Shown here: piece by piece, positions 1 through 12,600 of the stretch
How positions within the stretch are numbered: the stretch's first letter is position 1
Layout of the letters: the number at the start of each line of letters is the position of its first letter
DNA from: Lethocerus indicus
Taxonomy: Eukaryota; Arthropoda; Insecta; Hemiptera; Belostomatidae
Direction: 5' to 3'
Length of the DNA stretch: 64,000 bases
Assembly (NCBI GenBank): GCA_019843655.1
Contig: JACDQD010000007.1
Coordinates: 11,033,600-11,097,599, forward strand
Made by a program: the position numbers and the translations under genes
Notes under the pieces: model-generated
What the model saw: only the letters and a program-made list of their open reading frames with translations
What the model was told of the DNA's origin: nothing
Databases searched by the model: none

Positions 1-46
1 TACTTGTTGTAGCCGTTGTCCATCGAGACCGCCTCGTACTTCTCCC
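1..46 (-). CDS. DIP-like Ig-superfamily protein, exon E (Ig domain 3 continued, partial)
   Basis: The exon is cut by the window edge and 46 bases are visible. After the tgtttcag acceptor (47-54) and with the last G of exon D, it reads GEKYEAVSMDNGYNK. The KYEAV and GYNK elements are the D/E-strand region of DIP Ig3 that follows GDMIVSG. The phase agrees with exon D. The rest of Ig3, any C-terminal tail and the GPI or membrane anchor signal are outside the window. Although short, the call is supported by the acceptor, the phase and the match to the expected continuation. Confidence 0.85.
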
Positions 47-3000
47 CTGAAACAGACAGGTCTAAACATCTCAATGTACACACCAACACGATTTCAATTA
101 GACAGAGTTATTGTATAGACAACATTCAGAGTGGAAAGGAAAAAAGGATCATAATTAGAAGATTTATCTAGTTCTCACAGGAACCAGAATGGTATAATCT
201 TTTATTTTATAAAGTTCCAAAATATGTGAATCATCATATTCTCACTTTATTTTTACATTAATGCGTATATAATTTGAAAATAAGTTTGAAAATAAACGAA
301 ATTGATCGAAAATGATTTCAATTTTGTTATATTCCCATATATATTAAGAAAAAAATATAAAGAACATCTATATTTTTAATACAGTATAAATTTCAGAAAG
401 CACTAGGTTTATCCAAGTTGGAATACATCAACATGATATAAGTAATGGATTGATGGAATTGGGGTGGAGCCTGGAACGTACGTGAAATATGAGATAATTG
501 AATACAGTTTCTACCTATTAGTTACACACAGTCCAAGCTGTTTCAGAATTTTTCGGTAGCGTCACGAGATCCAATATTATTTTCTGCTTAATGGGCACAA
601 TACGTTGTGCAGAAATTTCGCGAATCATTTCCATTTAAAAGTACGGCTGCTATTCAATAACGTCGAACACGAAATATTTCAGCGCATTTACTAAATGTAA
701 ACAATTAAACCGATTTTTAAATAGAGGCTATATATTTTTAGGTTTATTCATTATATTTGAATACCACGCTGAATAACTGTAATAACAGCTCTATTAGTGT
801 CATTCTAATCCGGTGTTTTAAATTTTAAAAAACCGTAAAAAAAACGGTAGAGTTAATTTTGAACGGAAGTGTTTACGTATCAGGAGTAGTGTATTAATCT
901 TAGAAGTGTCGAAATAAGGTAATGAAACTAGAGCTGAAGGATTAAGGGTCCGTTTGTAAGGCGGCGGGGCTTGGGGGCCTGATGGCGAATCCTGGTAATC
1001 TCCGAATCGTCTCCGTTCTTTTTAAGTGTTTTTTTTTTCTGCCGCCTGCCACCGCTCGCCTCCGGCAGCTGAACTTGGGCCGGCAACTTTCTCACGCGCC
1101 AGAGGGAAAGGGAATAAATTCTCCCCTTTTCCCGTCCCCGGCTGAGGATCTGATAAGAAGCCGGCGACCGCAATCCGAACCGAACGCTCGGACTGATTTA
1201 TTCCGTAATTCCTGGCCGGTCCAGAGTTTCGGCAAACCCCCTAGTTTATGGACAAATAAATAAGAGGGAGGAATTGGGAAGAAAGCGGACCGGGAGGGGC
1301 CGTTTCTGTTTTAGGAGTTCGATCCGCGTTCCGGAATGAATACGGAAAGTTTCGACACGCGATCGGTTGACAATAAGGTGCCCAACAATGGGAATATAAC
1401 GAGTTTCAATCATTCTTAACAGCTATGTAAGGTGACTTCTAGTGTCTACAATATCAGTATATTATCTAAAGAATTTTAAACAATTGAATTAATTAGTATT
1501 TCAAAGGTTTATGTTTGGTCTCTTATTAGTTATAATAGCGTCACGACCATATAAACGGTATTTTGTGAAATAAATATAATGAAACAACCTTTATATTGTA
1601 AAATGTATATAGAATGTAACTAAAAATTTTGGTTTCAATTAGTGTTTCTGTATACAGATATAAAAAATAGTGGCAGGCCATTAGTGATCCCCTCTGAATT
1701 CAACGGAGGATAGATCAGGTTTAAGATGTCAATTATTTTTTATATTTTTATGGCTATCTGGGCGATGCACCGTCAGGTCCCCGGTAACGCCGTTTTATTC
1801 CAACCGGCACCGAGTTAATTACCGGCCAATTGGACTGCAATTAAGCCGGGGAGAAGAACGCGAAAGTAAAAAAAAAATCGTTTTACGCGGTCATAATTGA
1901 AATTGTAATTGGGAACAATAACAAACAACGCCGAGGTAAACAACCGACCGTAGCCGGGAAAACTGTAGGCTCTTCCACTCTTTTTATCTATGAGAAATTC
2001 GTTACTGTTCTTACATAGGTACAGAAAGTGAACCGTGCATTAAAACCATGATGAAATATTTATTTTTTAAATTATGGGTATTGTAAATCGTCTCCTATGA
2101 AATTCTTCGATATAACATTATAATATTTATAAAACTATGTATGTTTCTGATTATTTAATAATAAATAAGGTAAGCAGTAGCAGGAACAGGTCCTCAAAGC
2201 TGCTTAAAGTGTAAGGTAATATGGACTAAGATAATATCCATCATCGTTTTTCATCGAAATAACTGCGTTTCGCTTTTCCGCTTGTTATTATAGGTAGAGC
2301 GATGCCATTTTCTCGGACAGGCGCATCTGTAGAGCTTCGTAAATATTTCCAGGTCTCCGCCGATGTTGTTATGAAGACCTAGAAAAGTGGAATTGGACGC
2401 CCTCCGGTACACGGGCGAATTTCATCGGATTCCCGAAAGAAAGTTCGGGGCGCGGCGAAGATTTATTAGAATAAGCAGATGCATTCGCAAAGAAATCCAG
2501 CTCAGATTGTTATTTCATGCAGTGATACAAAGAACGTGGAATTCCTTTGAATGCCTTCTCTGGTCGGATTAAACGTCTTGGCTTTTTAAGAGGGTCTGAA
2601 AGGATTTCACGGTTGCAGTACATTGAAAGGAGGAGGTTTTGTATTTTTCTTTATGGAGTTGCAGTACCCCGCAGGCAGTTCAGGCTTTTTGTAGTATTTC
2701 ATAAGCTGATAATGTCCTAAAAAAATGTGAGATATCGCGTTAAATTGTATGGACGTTTTATACTTTCCTTACTATTAACAGGCTTTGATTATCACCCCAG
2801 TATCATAAGTGTTATATTATTAAATATACGATAGCACGGATGGAGCCATGATACTCATCCCGAGTTATGTAAAATAGCGTTAATTTATTAGTGAAACCAT
2901 TACGTATTTTCAATGGTTATTTAACGGTTTTCTTCGTGGCAGTTGCGAAGGTCTCACGCATTATAAACATATCTTTAACAAGTAGAAATATATTTTAATA

Positions 3001-6000
3001 ATTCGAATTTATTTTAATAAAAATTTCATCCTAAATTCAGTGAGATCTACGAAGGTACTGCCTCAATCGTGTGGGCCTCTGTCTCTTTCCACTATTACGG
3101 TATCAAATAACAATGAGCCTGTGCTCCTAGTGACTTCAGTCACAGCCGAAGTGGAAAAACACTCACTAGTGTACCTGGCAAGAAGCCAAGAACGGTTCAG
3201 ACAAAGAATTGCGAGAATGCAGCGATATCGCCCTTAATAGATAATGGAGTCTATGACGCAGACATTACGTCTTAAATAAATAAATACAGTGATATAGACC
3301 AGGATAAAAGACAAACTAATATAAATGTAATTTCAGAAATAGAAATTAAAGGGGTTGAATGGGATTATGGAATGAGAAAAATAGCTAACAACTTTGATGT
3401 TATTCAATAAATGAATATATAAATAATGAATTATTTTGTTAGGTAATTGGAAATTTTAAATTCTAAATTTGGGTAGGTCACATGGCTCACTTCTTGACAT
3501 CACTAACATTATGCAATAAATAAATAAATTACTGGAACTAGAATTTATGGAAGAGAAGTCATGCGTAACATAAATATGGAAATTTTTACAGCCTTAAACG
3601 AGGGATTAACAGTTGTGCAATCGATAATATGCCGATTGTTGTAAATTGAGTATGAACACGGTGTTCGGCTGTAAGCGGTCTGTCGGGCAGGGGCTGCGAC
3701 CGAGACCGTCCGTCTTGTTCGGATGTAAGTAATGCGGTTGTAAACAGGGGTGGCGCGCGACTCGAACATTAGCCGTAGCGGCCGAACGGAGGCGGTGGCG
3801 GGGGCGGAAGGTGGCTTTAATTAACGGTTGGGGCGGCAGCTGGGCCGGGGATGTGCCCGGCCATATGGCCGCCAACGTTTTTACCCGAGCGCCTAAACCA
3901 ACAAGACCGCTAACGGCTCAGGGGACTGTCGAACATCGATACGTAACCGACCTATAAATTATACATAGGAAATTGTTCCTTCCAACTTCCTCAGCGAATC
4001 TGCGATGAAAAAGTCTTAAAATAGGGCATTTCAACGACTCATCATCCGGCGCCCTTATAAGGCGATTTCCTTAATCATAATCTTTTACATAATTATGCAT
4101 TGCTCAGTTCGTGTGGGCCCGATTCAATTGGAATTGAGAAATAAATTATAAATTTTGAAAGAAATTTCTCGATTTATTGTTGGTCTAGAATAGCGCTCGA
4201 AACCATTTTAGCAGGAGCGTATGATGGCACCAATTTGTGGCACTACTGCGACTTTTGTGAATACTCGCGACGGCTGTGAAATATTAAAACAATAACAGCG
4301 TGGTTGTATTAAACGAATGTATTATTAAAAATGGGGCAGTTAAATGGCTGTTACCGGTATGCTTCATAAATGCTGGCGCGGAATGATTAATTAATCCGAA
4401 ATAATTTCTAGTATATAACAATAACAGACAGCAGGAGTGTGCAGGCTGCATCCGCGGTTAGGTAGAAAAACAATAAGTCTCGGAGTAAGACTGAGCGCAA
4501 AGATGTGACACGAAACATTATGTAAATCGGTTGATAGTTGACTGTTGTAGCCGAAATATTACGCCCTTAGGTCGGGAGTCCACCCCCCAACCCTCCTCGA
4601 AGAATAACCCCAGACCATCGGCTCGAGAAAATATGAGATTTCCCCTTTGAAGTAGCGCAGAGCTTTTGAAATTTTTCGCCCGCTCCAATAAGCGAGGGCT
4701 TGGAAGCTCGCTGATTTTGTGTACCCTGGGACGTCGACCTGTCGACTTGACCGGTTTCCCGAGCGCGGCGCTCTTTGATCTCCGGGCGGAGGGCGGGAGA
4801 GGACCGCCCTTTAAGTTCATCACTTAATTGAGAGAATTCTGATTGTTTTATCGAGCCGGTGGAGGAATTTAATCATCTTCCGCTTCCGCGCCCGCCCAGG
4901 TATTCGCGTCTGCACCTTGGGCCGTCGTGTTCCATTATTTCAATATCTTCTACAAGAGCCAGGCGTCACGCTTTTCATTTAACACTTATTTTAAATTATG
5001 TAATCCTCGGCTGAAAATAAAAGCATGTTATATATTCGATATCAAAATATTAGTTTTTGGTAATTAAATAGAGGATTCTCTACGCCCTAGCATTTTTTAT
5101 TTGCTGATATAATAATAATTTATTGAGTTGTATATGTTATTTATTTCACTGTCCAATGTGTGAAAATAATATTGAAGTATACAATATCCTGAAATTCCAA
5201 AATTGGCTTCCTCGTGATAATGTCTTTAAAATTACTGTGATTGGTAACTGATAAAAGCTACGTCCAATGCATGAGTCTTTATGGTTTATATACTAAATAT
5301 TCCAGTATTGTCGTTTTAAAATTTTTACATTCGCAAAAAAACATCCTATTATTTTAAATGCCTATTTGTTAAAGTAACTGGTCGTGATCCTTCGTTAGCG
5401 AGCTATTTATAAAGTAATTACGATAATTGTCTTGATTTATTTCAGAAAGTTTAAGAGCGAATCGTAAATCAAGTCTTCCTTTGGACAGAATGAAAATGAT
5501 TAATCAGGGCGTCGCGCGGGCGGAATATTTCAAACGGATCCGGAATTAGGAATCGCGAGGAAATGTGAGCCCGGGCCCTAATGACAGCGGCGGGACAAGG
5601 GACAAGGGCCGGCCGGGAAAAGGTGGCGGGGAGGGAATAATAAAACAAAAAATTCCCTCGGCAAATAGGCCGCGGTAAGGGAGAAGCCCCGAGGCAGGAG
5701 AACAATGAGGCTCGGAATTAGGAAGGGGTGAAAGGATGGGGAAATTTTTTTATGTCCCGACTCTCTAAAACAATGGAAGGCGTAATGACGTTTAGCGCGG
5801 TTTTCGGCCGATCCCTTACCAGCGGAATCACGAGTGCCTCTCTCGGCCCGGATTCAACGCTAATAACAGAACGTGAGTAAATACCTAACGGATTGTTTTA
5901 TTATGGTTTCGCCTTTTACCGTATAGGGGTATTAGCCCATTAAAAAACAGAATATATCTTTATATGATATTCATATAAACAACTCATGTTTACATATAAT

Positions 6001-8745
6001 AAATAAACGGGTAATAAAAAAGCGAGAGAGAAATGGCAGAGAAATCGTAAGTGCCGAGATCGCATAAACTTCAGTTATGATAATAAAAGCTACGCTTCTT
6101 AATATTTGGTTTTATCGGCATGAGATGATACAACAAAACAAGTACTTTGCCCTTCAATTTATGAGTTATAGGGGAAATTCCTTCCACCGTTATCTAGGCA
6201 GTGACCCATTCAACACAAGCAAAAGAGGGGTTTCATTCGGTAAGCCAAATCGAGCATCCGAGACTACCGAGTCGCGTTACAAGATGCTTTTAAAACGTTT
6301 CGCCCTGTGTAGAAAAGGCAGTGGGCCGTCGAATAAAATAAGCGAACATTGTCTGTTTCCCCTAATATTGGAAATTAAACACTGTAGGTTTCGGTTGCAG
6401 GGGGCGGAATATTGAGCGGGGTAGGTGGAAAAGGTGCACAAAGTCGATAGGAGGGGGCTCGGCCAGGTGAGGGCGGCCCACTTTATTAGCTCTGGGGTCA
6501 CTTTATGGAATTTAATATTAGCCCGCTCTTCCTTCATCCCACCACTTCATTCCATATTGCCGACCGTTTCTCCAGTCGTTTGACCGTTTCCTACATTTCG
6601 CTCGTATTCTGCCCACATAAAATTTGTCCGAGGGTTATCACTCAGGTATTAAGTTTCTGTCAAATAGCAGAATGCTTTAGCGACAGCGGGTTATGCAAGA
6701 ACTTCAGTACATTACTAGTATACACCGAATATAATACCGAGTGCAGCTTGTGATGGGGAAACCGAACTCAGTTTAGTGTAAGACCGAGTGACAGTCATGA
6801 ATACCATGAATTGACCAGTAGTTTTATTCTAGACTTTAACAAAGTCTCAAACTGAATGACTGGGAAGTAATTAGGCCTGAAATTTCGGTGAGTGCTTAAT
6901 CAATAACTTATTTTTAAAAGTGTCTGGATGGATCGTTTTATCTTATAATAAAAACTACAGAAGCTATAATGAATTTCACAACTCTTCCTTTCATTTCAAT
7001 ACTCGGAAATTAGCGATTGCAATTTGAACAACAAAGGTAAGAACCATGCGATTTAGTGGTATGGGTCAGAATCAAATTCGATTTGACTTTCCGAATATTT
7101 CACTCGAACGAACGCACAGGTAGTTTGTTAATTAGACGATGGAAATACTCTGCATAAATAATTCCTCTTATTCTGTAACCTGACTACGGTACTATGATTA
7201 AAATAGTTTGTTCGGGCGGACTTGGCTATTGAAAGTCGAAAAATACGTCGGGTATCGAGGGCCGAACGCCGGGTTTTGCCGTTGTTGTCCAACTGGCGAG
7301 TTGTTAATAGGGGCGAGCGTATTCACAAAGCTTCAAAACAAATCTATATTATTAAGGCGGGGGCGGCGCGGGCCCGGGGCTCTGCCCGCCCGCAAAAGTT
7401 GAATTTGCCCGGGGAGTTCAGTTATTCGTTGGGAACTTTCAACGGGAATTCAAACTTCCCGGGGCCGGTTCAATTCGGCGGCCCCCGCTCACCGCCCGGC
7501 ATCGCTCAAAGGGCCTAATGTACTTTGTCCCGCGCACTTTAGCGCGTCCGACCAGACCGACAATTTCTGCCGATTTGACCGCCCGAAAAGAAAACGCGGT
7601 ATCGGGGTACATCGCCAAATATTTCTGCAACCGAAAAAACCGACTATAACTTTCGGCTGCGTAAGAACATGTAAGGAAATTACGCACATGGGAATATTGT
7701 AAGAATCAAAAATGGGATTAAATTACGATGATTACCTAATAGTAACGGATAAATTATTCTGAAGTTCTGTGTACGCCTGTGTCCGGGTTTTCTACCGAAA
7801 TATCGGATTCTCTGGTGGCGGACCGAAATTTTCTTATACTGAAAGTAAGTTTCAGGTCAGGTAATTGTTCCGAGGGTAGGGAGAAATTGTCAAACCGTTA
7901 TTCCTGCTACACAATATAGTAGGAGAGCGAACTAACAAGGTAAATGACGAGTATGTTACACTTGCTTCAGTCCACACGTCGCGGTTAACCGATTGGGGGA
8001 TGGGTCGGCGGTAGCTTAGGCCGTGTTCAGGTTCACTGGCCCAGATATCCCATTAATCAATTTTCATTAGCAAACGGGAGGGGGGGGGGTGTTGCGGGGT
8101 CTGACGTCTGATGTTGCCCAAGTAGGCATTATACCGAGACGCCATTACCAATTTCCGTTCCCCTCCCTCTCACCCTCCGCCAACCACCCCCGTCGGACCC
8201 ACGGTTCTATATATAAAGTTTTAGGGCTTCATTCCTCCCGTTTCTTCGACCGCCGGGGGTACGAAAAAAACTCGTTTCGATTCCCGGCCAATAAAACGGG
8301 CCGTAAAAAAACCGGAGGAAAGTTTCTGAAAAAGCAACAAATGCCGTCTTCTGGGCCCGTTATGAGATCCTCACGTGAGATTCGGTCGGGAGGAATTTCG
8401 AGCGCTCTGTCTACACCGAACGCTAATGAACTTCTCCGAGGGCCGCCCACGAGGATCGCTATTATCCAGTCGGCAGCCTACCCAAATATTATTCCACAAC
8501 CACCGTCGTGGTCACTACTCTAAAAATCGAAAATCCGACTGTTATCCTCCGTCAAATATTCCCGTGTGGAATTTCGTATGATTTTAATTTGACACACTTG
8601 TGATCGATTCACAGGAGATGAAATATTTTCCTAGGTATTAGCGGTCTAGTATTGTGAGAAGAAATGATCGTTGAGGTTCTCCCTGGTTATGGAGGACGGT
8701 CGGTAGTCGGAATTAGTGGGGAAGCTTTAAATTCAATGATTTTAC
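47..8745 (-). other. Intron D-E, 8.7 kb, phase 1
   Basis: GT-AG intron within the Ig3 coding region. GC-rich islands occur at about 960-1340, 3660-3900, 4560-4820, 5500-5720, 7230-7520 and 8080-8460. The remainder is AT-rich. A G-rich run lies at 8077-8100. I saw no exon of another gene, no RNA gene and no mobile element. The open frame on the plus strand at 8089-8523 (144 codons) lies in a GC-rich island where stops are rare and has no family similarity. Confidence 0.78.
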
Positions 8746-8883
8746 CTGACACTATCATGTCGCCTTTCTCGGTCGTCCAGTAATTGATTGATGTAGGATA
8801 GGCCTCCGTGTGGCACTCGAGAGACACGTCTTGCCCAATGTAGGCGCCCTCCAGTTGGTTAGGTATAGACAGCATCGGAGGAA
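8746..8883 (-). CDS. DIP-like Ig-superfamily protein, exon D (first half of Ig domain 3)
   Basis: This 138 bp exon is phase 1 to phase 1. With the last base of exon C it begins FPPMLSIPNQLEGAYIGQDV, then SLECHTEAYPTSINYW and TTEKGDMIVS. LECHTEAYP carries the first Ig3 cysteine (residue 24) and INYW the core Trp. IPNQLEGAYIGQDV and CHTEAYP are highly characteristic of the third Ig domain of insect DIPs. The acceptor is ctgttggcag at 8884-8893, and the donor G|gtaaaa, somewhat weak beyond GTAA, has GT at 8745-8744. The open frame reads on into the intron for about 18 codons before a stop, which is not coding by family comparison. The second Ig3 cysteine should lie downstream of the window start. 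Confidence 0.93.
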
Positions 8884-9260
8884 CTGCCAACAGAATATTT
8901 AATACTATAACACTATTTAAAGAAAAATAGAGTATTCGATTGGTTTACAATACCTTTTGCGTGGTCTGCGAGGGTTTGGAATACCGTGGTTTTCTCGTCG
9001 AAACCAATATTGCCAATATCGCCACGCTACTGCAAAAGAGCTGTTGAAGATGGCGAGCAGCCACTACCGGCGAGAGGTAAAATATGAATGAATAAAACTG
9101 TGGTATTCGAAATTTTCGCAGACCATTGAATAGGCTAGACTGTTTCAGAACTTAGGTTTAATGAACTCAGTGTTGAGAGCAAAGATGTTACACGTGTTAT
9201 TCGGACGAGGAAATGAACAGTAAAAGACCACTAAATATGTATTCCGAACCAAAATACTTT

Positions 9261-9285
9261 TATAATAATAATAATAATAATAATA
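9261..9285. repeat. (TAA)n microsatellite
   Basis: About eight uninterrupted ATA/TAA triplets. Confidence 0.95.
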
Positions 9286-10208
9286 CCTTTATTATGATGC
9301 TATTTTCCTTTTTAATGGACTATTATACTAGGGTTCCAGATGAACACTATCATAGAAATATTTTTGCGGTGAAGTCTCCGATGTGTTTCATCTACGGCGC
9401 CAGTCGAGAGATAAGGGGTTTTTTTTGGCGGGGATAGAAAGTTGGCTTTATACACGGTTAGAGCATTATCAAGCGTGACGTTCACTATTTCGCTTCCGGC
9501 CTTTTCGCCCCGGCAATCCATCAACCGGTCTGTTTTCCATGACAGTCCTTTTTTTAAGTTCAATTGCCGGCCCGACTGCCAGTCACATCTGAATATCTGG
9601 CACTGTGTAACCGACATTCCGATACGGTGGTACGCGATTTAACGCTCTCTAACGTCGACTATTTTGTCCAGTCTAGGGAACTACTTCGGTAATATATTGA
9701 CGTAGTTTGTTGAAAATCCTCCAGTCAATAGACGGGAATGGGAACCGTCGATTCATAATGTCCTTAAAGTTTTAAGGATGACACGCATATGCCGGATGTT
9801 CGTATAATTATCTCTTTACTGGCATTGTAATTTATCGGAAAATATTTAATTTATTAGTCACAAAAAATATGAAGTTTACGACGTCCCAACTGGAATCATA
9901 AGTTAGTTGAAAAAGACTAATGTTGATGTGTGAGAAAATTATATGGTGGTAATTCACAAATTAACAGTGGTTGGATTTGCGTTATTGGTCCGATTTTATT
10001 CGCGTTCAATAAATACTTTTTTGTTCTTTATTCGCAAGTCCAATAAAATATAGTTATCGCATTGAAAAGCGATCGCAAATTGAATTAAAGAAATGTCATA
10101 TTTTATTTTAAATTGTTTCGATTGCTAGATAACTTTCAGGCCGTTTTGGGATAGAAGAACTAAGTGACGAATCGCTTTGTGATTGGCCGGAGGCAAAGGA
10201 AGGAAGGG

Positions 10209-10210
<2 letters not shown>

Positions 10211-10241
<31 letters not shown>
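10211..10241. repeat. (GT)n microsatellite
   Basis: Uninterrupted GT dinucleotides over 31 bases. Confidence 0.97.
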
Positions 10242-10242
<1 letters not shown>

Positions 10243-10730
10243 ATTCGGTTAGGGTGGCTAATGTGTTTGAGCGATTAGAACAAATAGAACCGCGTGTTGT
10301 TTGACTAGAGAGTTAGTGGCGGGCACTGTAACAGAGCCGCCCACATCCCCCGCCGGGCCCCAATATTAACACAAAAAATTTGACCTCCCCGGCCCCCGTT
10401 CCAAGACAAATATTTCAGCGCAACAGAGAGACGGGAATTGTTATCACACCTGTAACAAGCTAGTTGGGAAATACACGACATTCACCCTATTCCGCTAACA
10501 CGTAATATTATTATTAAAAAAAGGCATCTTGATGATTTAATTCTAATAAATATCCTATAGTTGACAAGTATTTTAAATCCGCTGAACTTAACAATACAAG
10601 TAAAATTGGAACTCAGTAAAACCGTGACCATTAATTTTAATATAAATGAATTATCATATTTTGGTCCTTCGGAGGCCCGGTTGGCTTCTCGCCATCTTCA
10701 AGTTGAACATTAATACAGCGAGAATTTATT

Positions 10731-10733
<3 letters not shown>

Positions 10734-10774
<41 letters not shown>
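10734..10774. repeat. (AT)n microsatellite
   Basis: Uninterrupted AT dinucleotides over 41 bases. Confidence 0.97.
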
Positions 10775-10777
<3 letters not shown>

Positions 10778-11804
10778 TAAGAGAAAAGAACAGCAATAAA
10801 ATTCATAAATGATTGGCAAAACACAGAATGTGGACAGTACCAGTCTCAAGTCCGATAACCAGCGACCGGGCATCGAATGATGAGGTACGGGAATGATTCG
10901 GTCCAGAACCAAAATTTAAAGTTTGGCGCAATAAACACTACCCGAGCCGTTTAATATATTATGGTTAACACTGAAGGGAGGGGAGTAAACACGAGTTAAT
11001 TTTTTTCCCCCAAAAGCTGAAGTTGCGCTGTTAATACCCGTGAAACTTGATGTTCCTGAGTTTAATAAAGTCAACTCCCGAGCTTTCGTGGTGAGGGTAG
11101 GTGATATATCCTTGTCAATTATTCATTCACCCCTCCCTTCCTTCAACATTAACATTAGGCGTAATGTAAAAGTTGCTGCGAAGTTTGTAAAACAACTTTT
11201 TTTCTTCTGCCAAATTAAGAAAACTCGATTTCCCAAAGATGTCAGTAAAAAACTTACATTTAATATTCTCAGCGGCATTTAATTTTATTCGGCTCCTCGC
11301 CGAATGCTTGAATATAAACCCAAAATTATTTCGACTTTATAAACCTTAAAATAGTTGAACGAAATACATGATCAGGTATCGCTAACTGTTTCATATGGAA
11401 TGCTATATGAAAAATTCCAAATTGTATGGGATGTGACAGTTTGTAGTAATTATTCAGGAATTTAATAAGGTTTCGGTTAATTACTTTATGTTATTTACTG
11501 CTCATTTTATAGTTAAATGAATACATTTCCAAAGGCGATATCGAATTCTTTGTATGATATTTGTGAACACAAAATTAATCCGTACCTAAATAAAAATATA
11601 ATATTCATTCAATTGTTAAATTTAGGCCCGACACTAGGTAACTGTCCCTGACCTACTTGGGGACAGTTTGCGCAAATAAATCAAACGAAAAAGAAATAAT
11701 TATAACATAGTTGACAGGATGGATTTATAATATAAATATTACCACTGGGATTATCTGTGGGAATTATTTACGGGTATATACGAGGACCGGGGTAGGCTAT
11801 GAGG

Positions 11805-12600
11805 AGGGCTGGTGGTGGCCCTGACAAGGGCGGGGGGGGTTTATGTGACAATATGTGTCATCCAAAGTAAAAAAGTATTTATCACTCGTGCTCCACATTT
11901 TGGTGGGCTAAATATCCTGTGTCTTTTCGTACGTAAAAACAAAAGAGTACGAGCCAAGACGGATTTACTTCATGAAAAGGGAACGTAGCCAATCTTGCTA
12001 ATAAAGAGAGCCCTGAAGGACTTGATGTGTTTCTTCGTCTTAACTGGCTGAGTATATAAAAAAATCCTTTATGTAATAATAAATTCAACCGAAAACTTCC
12101 GATGGCTCGTGGTGGCCCTGCTAAGGGCCGGGGTCGCCCTAAGTAGTGCTGGTGGTGGCCCTGAGTAGGGAATGTGGTGGCCCTGAAAAGGGCCTGGGTC
12201 GCCCTAAGTAGGGCTGGTGGTGGCCCTGACAAGGGCCGGTTTGCCTGACGATTTCCGGGGGGTTTATGTGTCAATATGTCATCGAAATTAATAAAATATT
12301 AAACACTCGTTTTGCACATTTCAGTGGGCTAACTGTAATGTGTCTTTTCGTACGTAAACCCAAAACAGTTCGAGCCAAGACGGATTTTCTTCTTGAAAAG
12401 GTAACTTAGACAATCTTGCTAATAAACATCGTGCCGAAGGACTTGATGTGTTTCTTCGTCTCAGCTGGCTGAGTATTTAAAAAACACTTTATGTAATAAT
12501 AAATTCAACAGAAAACTTCAGTTGGCTTTCTGTGGCCCTCTTTGTTGGCTGGCTATATATAATAACCTTTATATAATAATAAATTTAACGAATAGATTCA
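11805..12600. repeat. Composite tandem repeat, two full units and one partial unit
   Basis: A unit of about 300 bp occurs at about 11807-12105 and again at about 12212-12525. Shared landmarks are gtgtcttttcgtacgtaaa (11919 and 12340, offset 421), cgagccaagacggatt, aatcttgctaataaa, gaaggacttgatgtgtttct and ctggctgagtat. A third, truncated copy of the unit end (ggctatatataataac through aaatttaac) lies at about 12545-12591. Each unit is bounded by copies of the GC-rich ggtggccctg palindrome motif. The copies are diverged by substitutions and small indels, so the duplication is not recent. No coding function is visible; a frame of 130 codons on the minus strand across it is only a translation of the repeat. 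Confidence 0.85.
12111..12237. repeat. Array of six short palindromes at 21-22 bp spacing
   Basis: Six inverted repeats follow each other. Perfect ones are GGCCCT-GCTA-AGGGCC (12114-12129), GGCCCT-GAAA-AGGGCC (12179-12194), GCCCTA-AG-TAGGGC (12201-12214) and GGCCCT-GACA-AGGGCC (12222-12237). Imperfect ones are at 12136-12149 and 12159-12170. Their centres are 21, 22, 22, 21 and 22 bp apart. A seventh near-perfect member sits at 11817-11831, before the first flanking unit. Function is unknown. Confidence 0.85.

Noticed and set aside
8089..8523. Plus-strand open frame of 144 codons near exon D
   Set aside because: GC-rich island, no similarity to known proteins, low-complexity composition and frames open on both strands.
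11882..12274. Minus-strand frame of 130 codons with proline-rich repeats
   Set aside because: It is a translation of the palindrome array and flanking repeat unit; the repeat is explained at DNA level.
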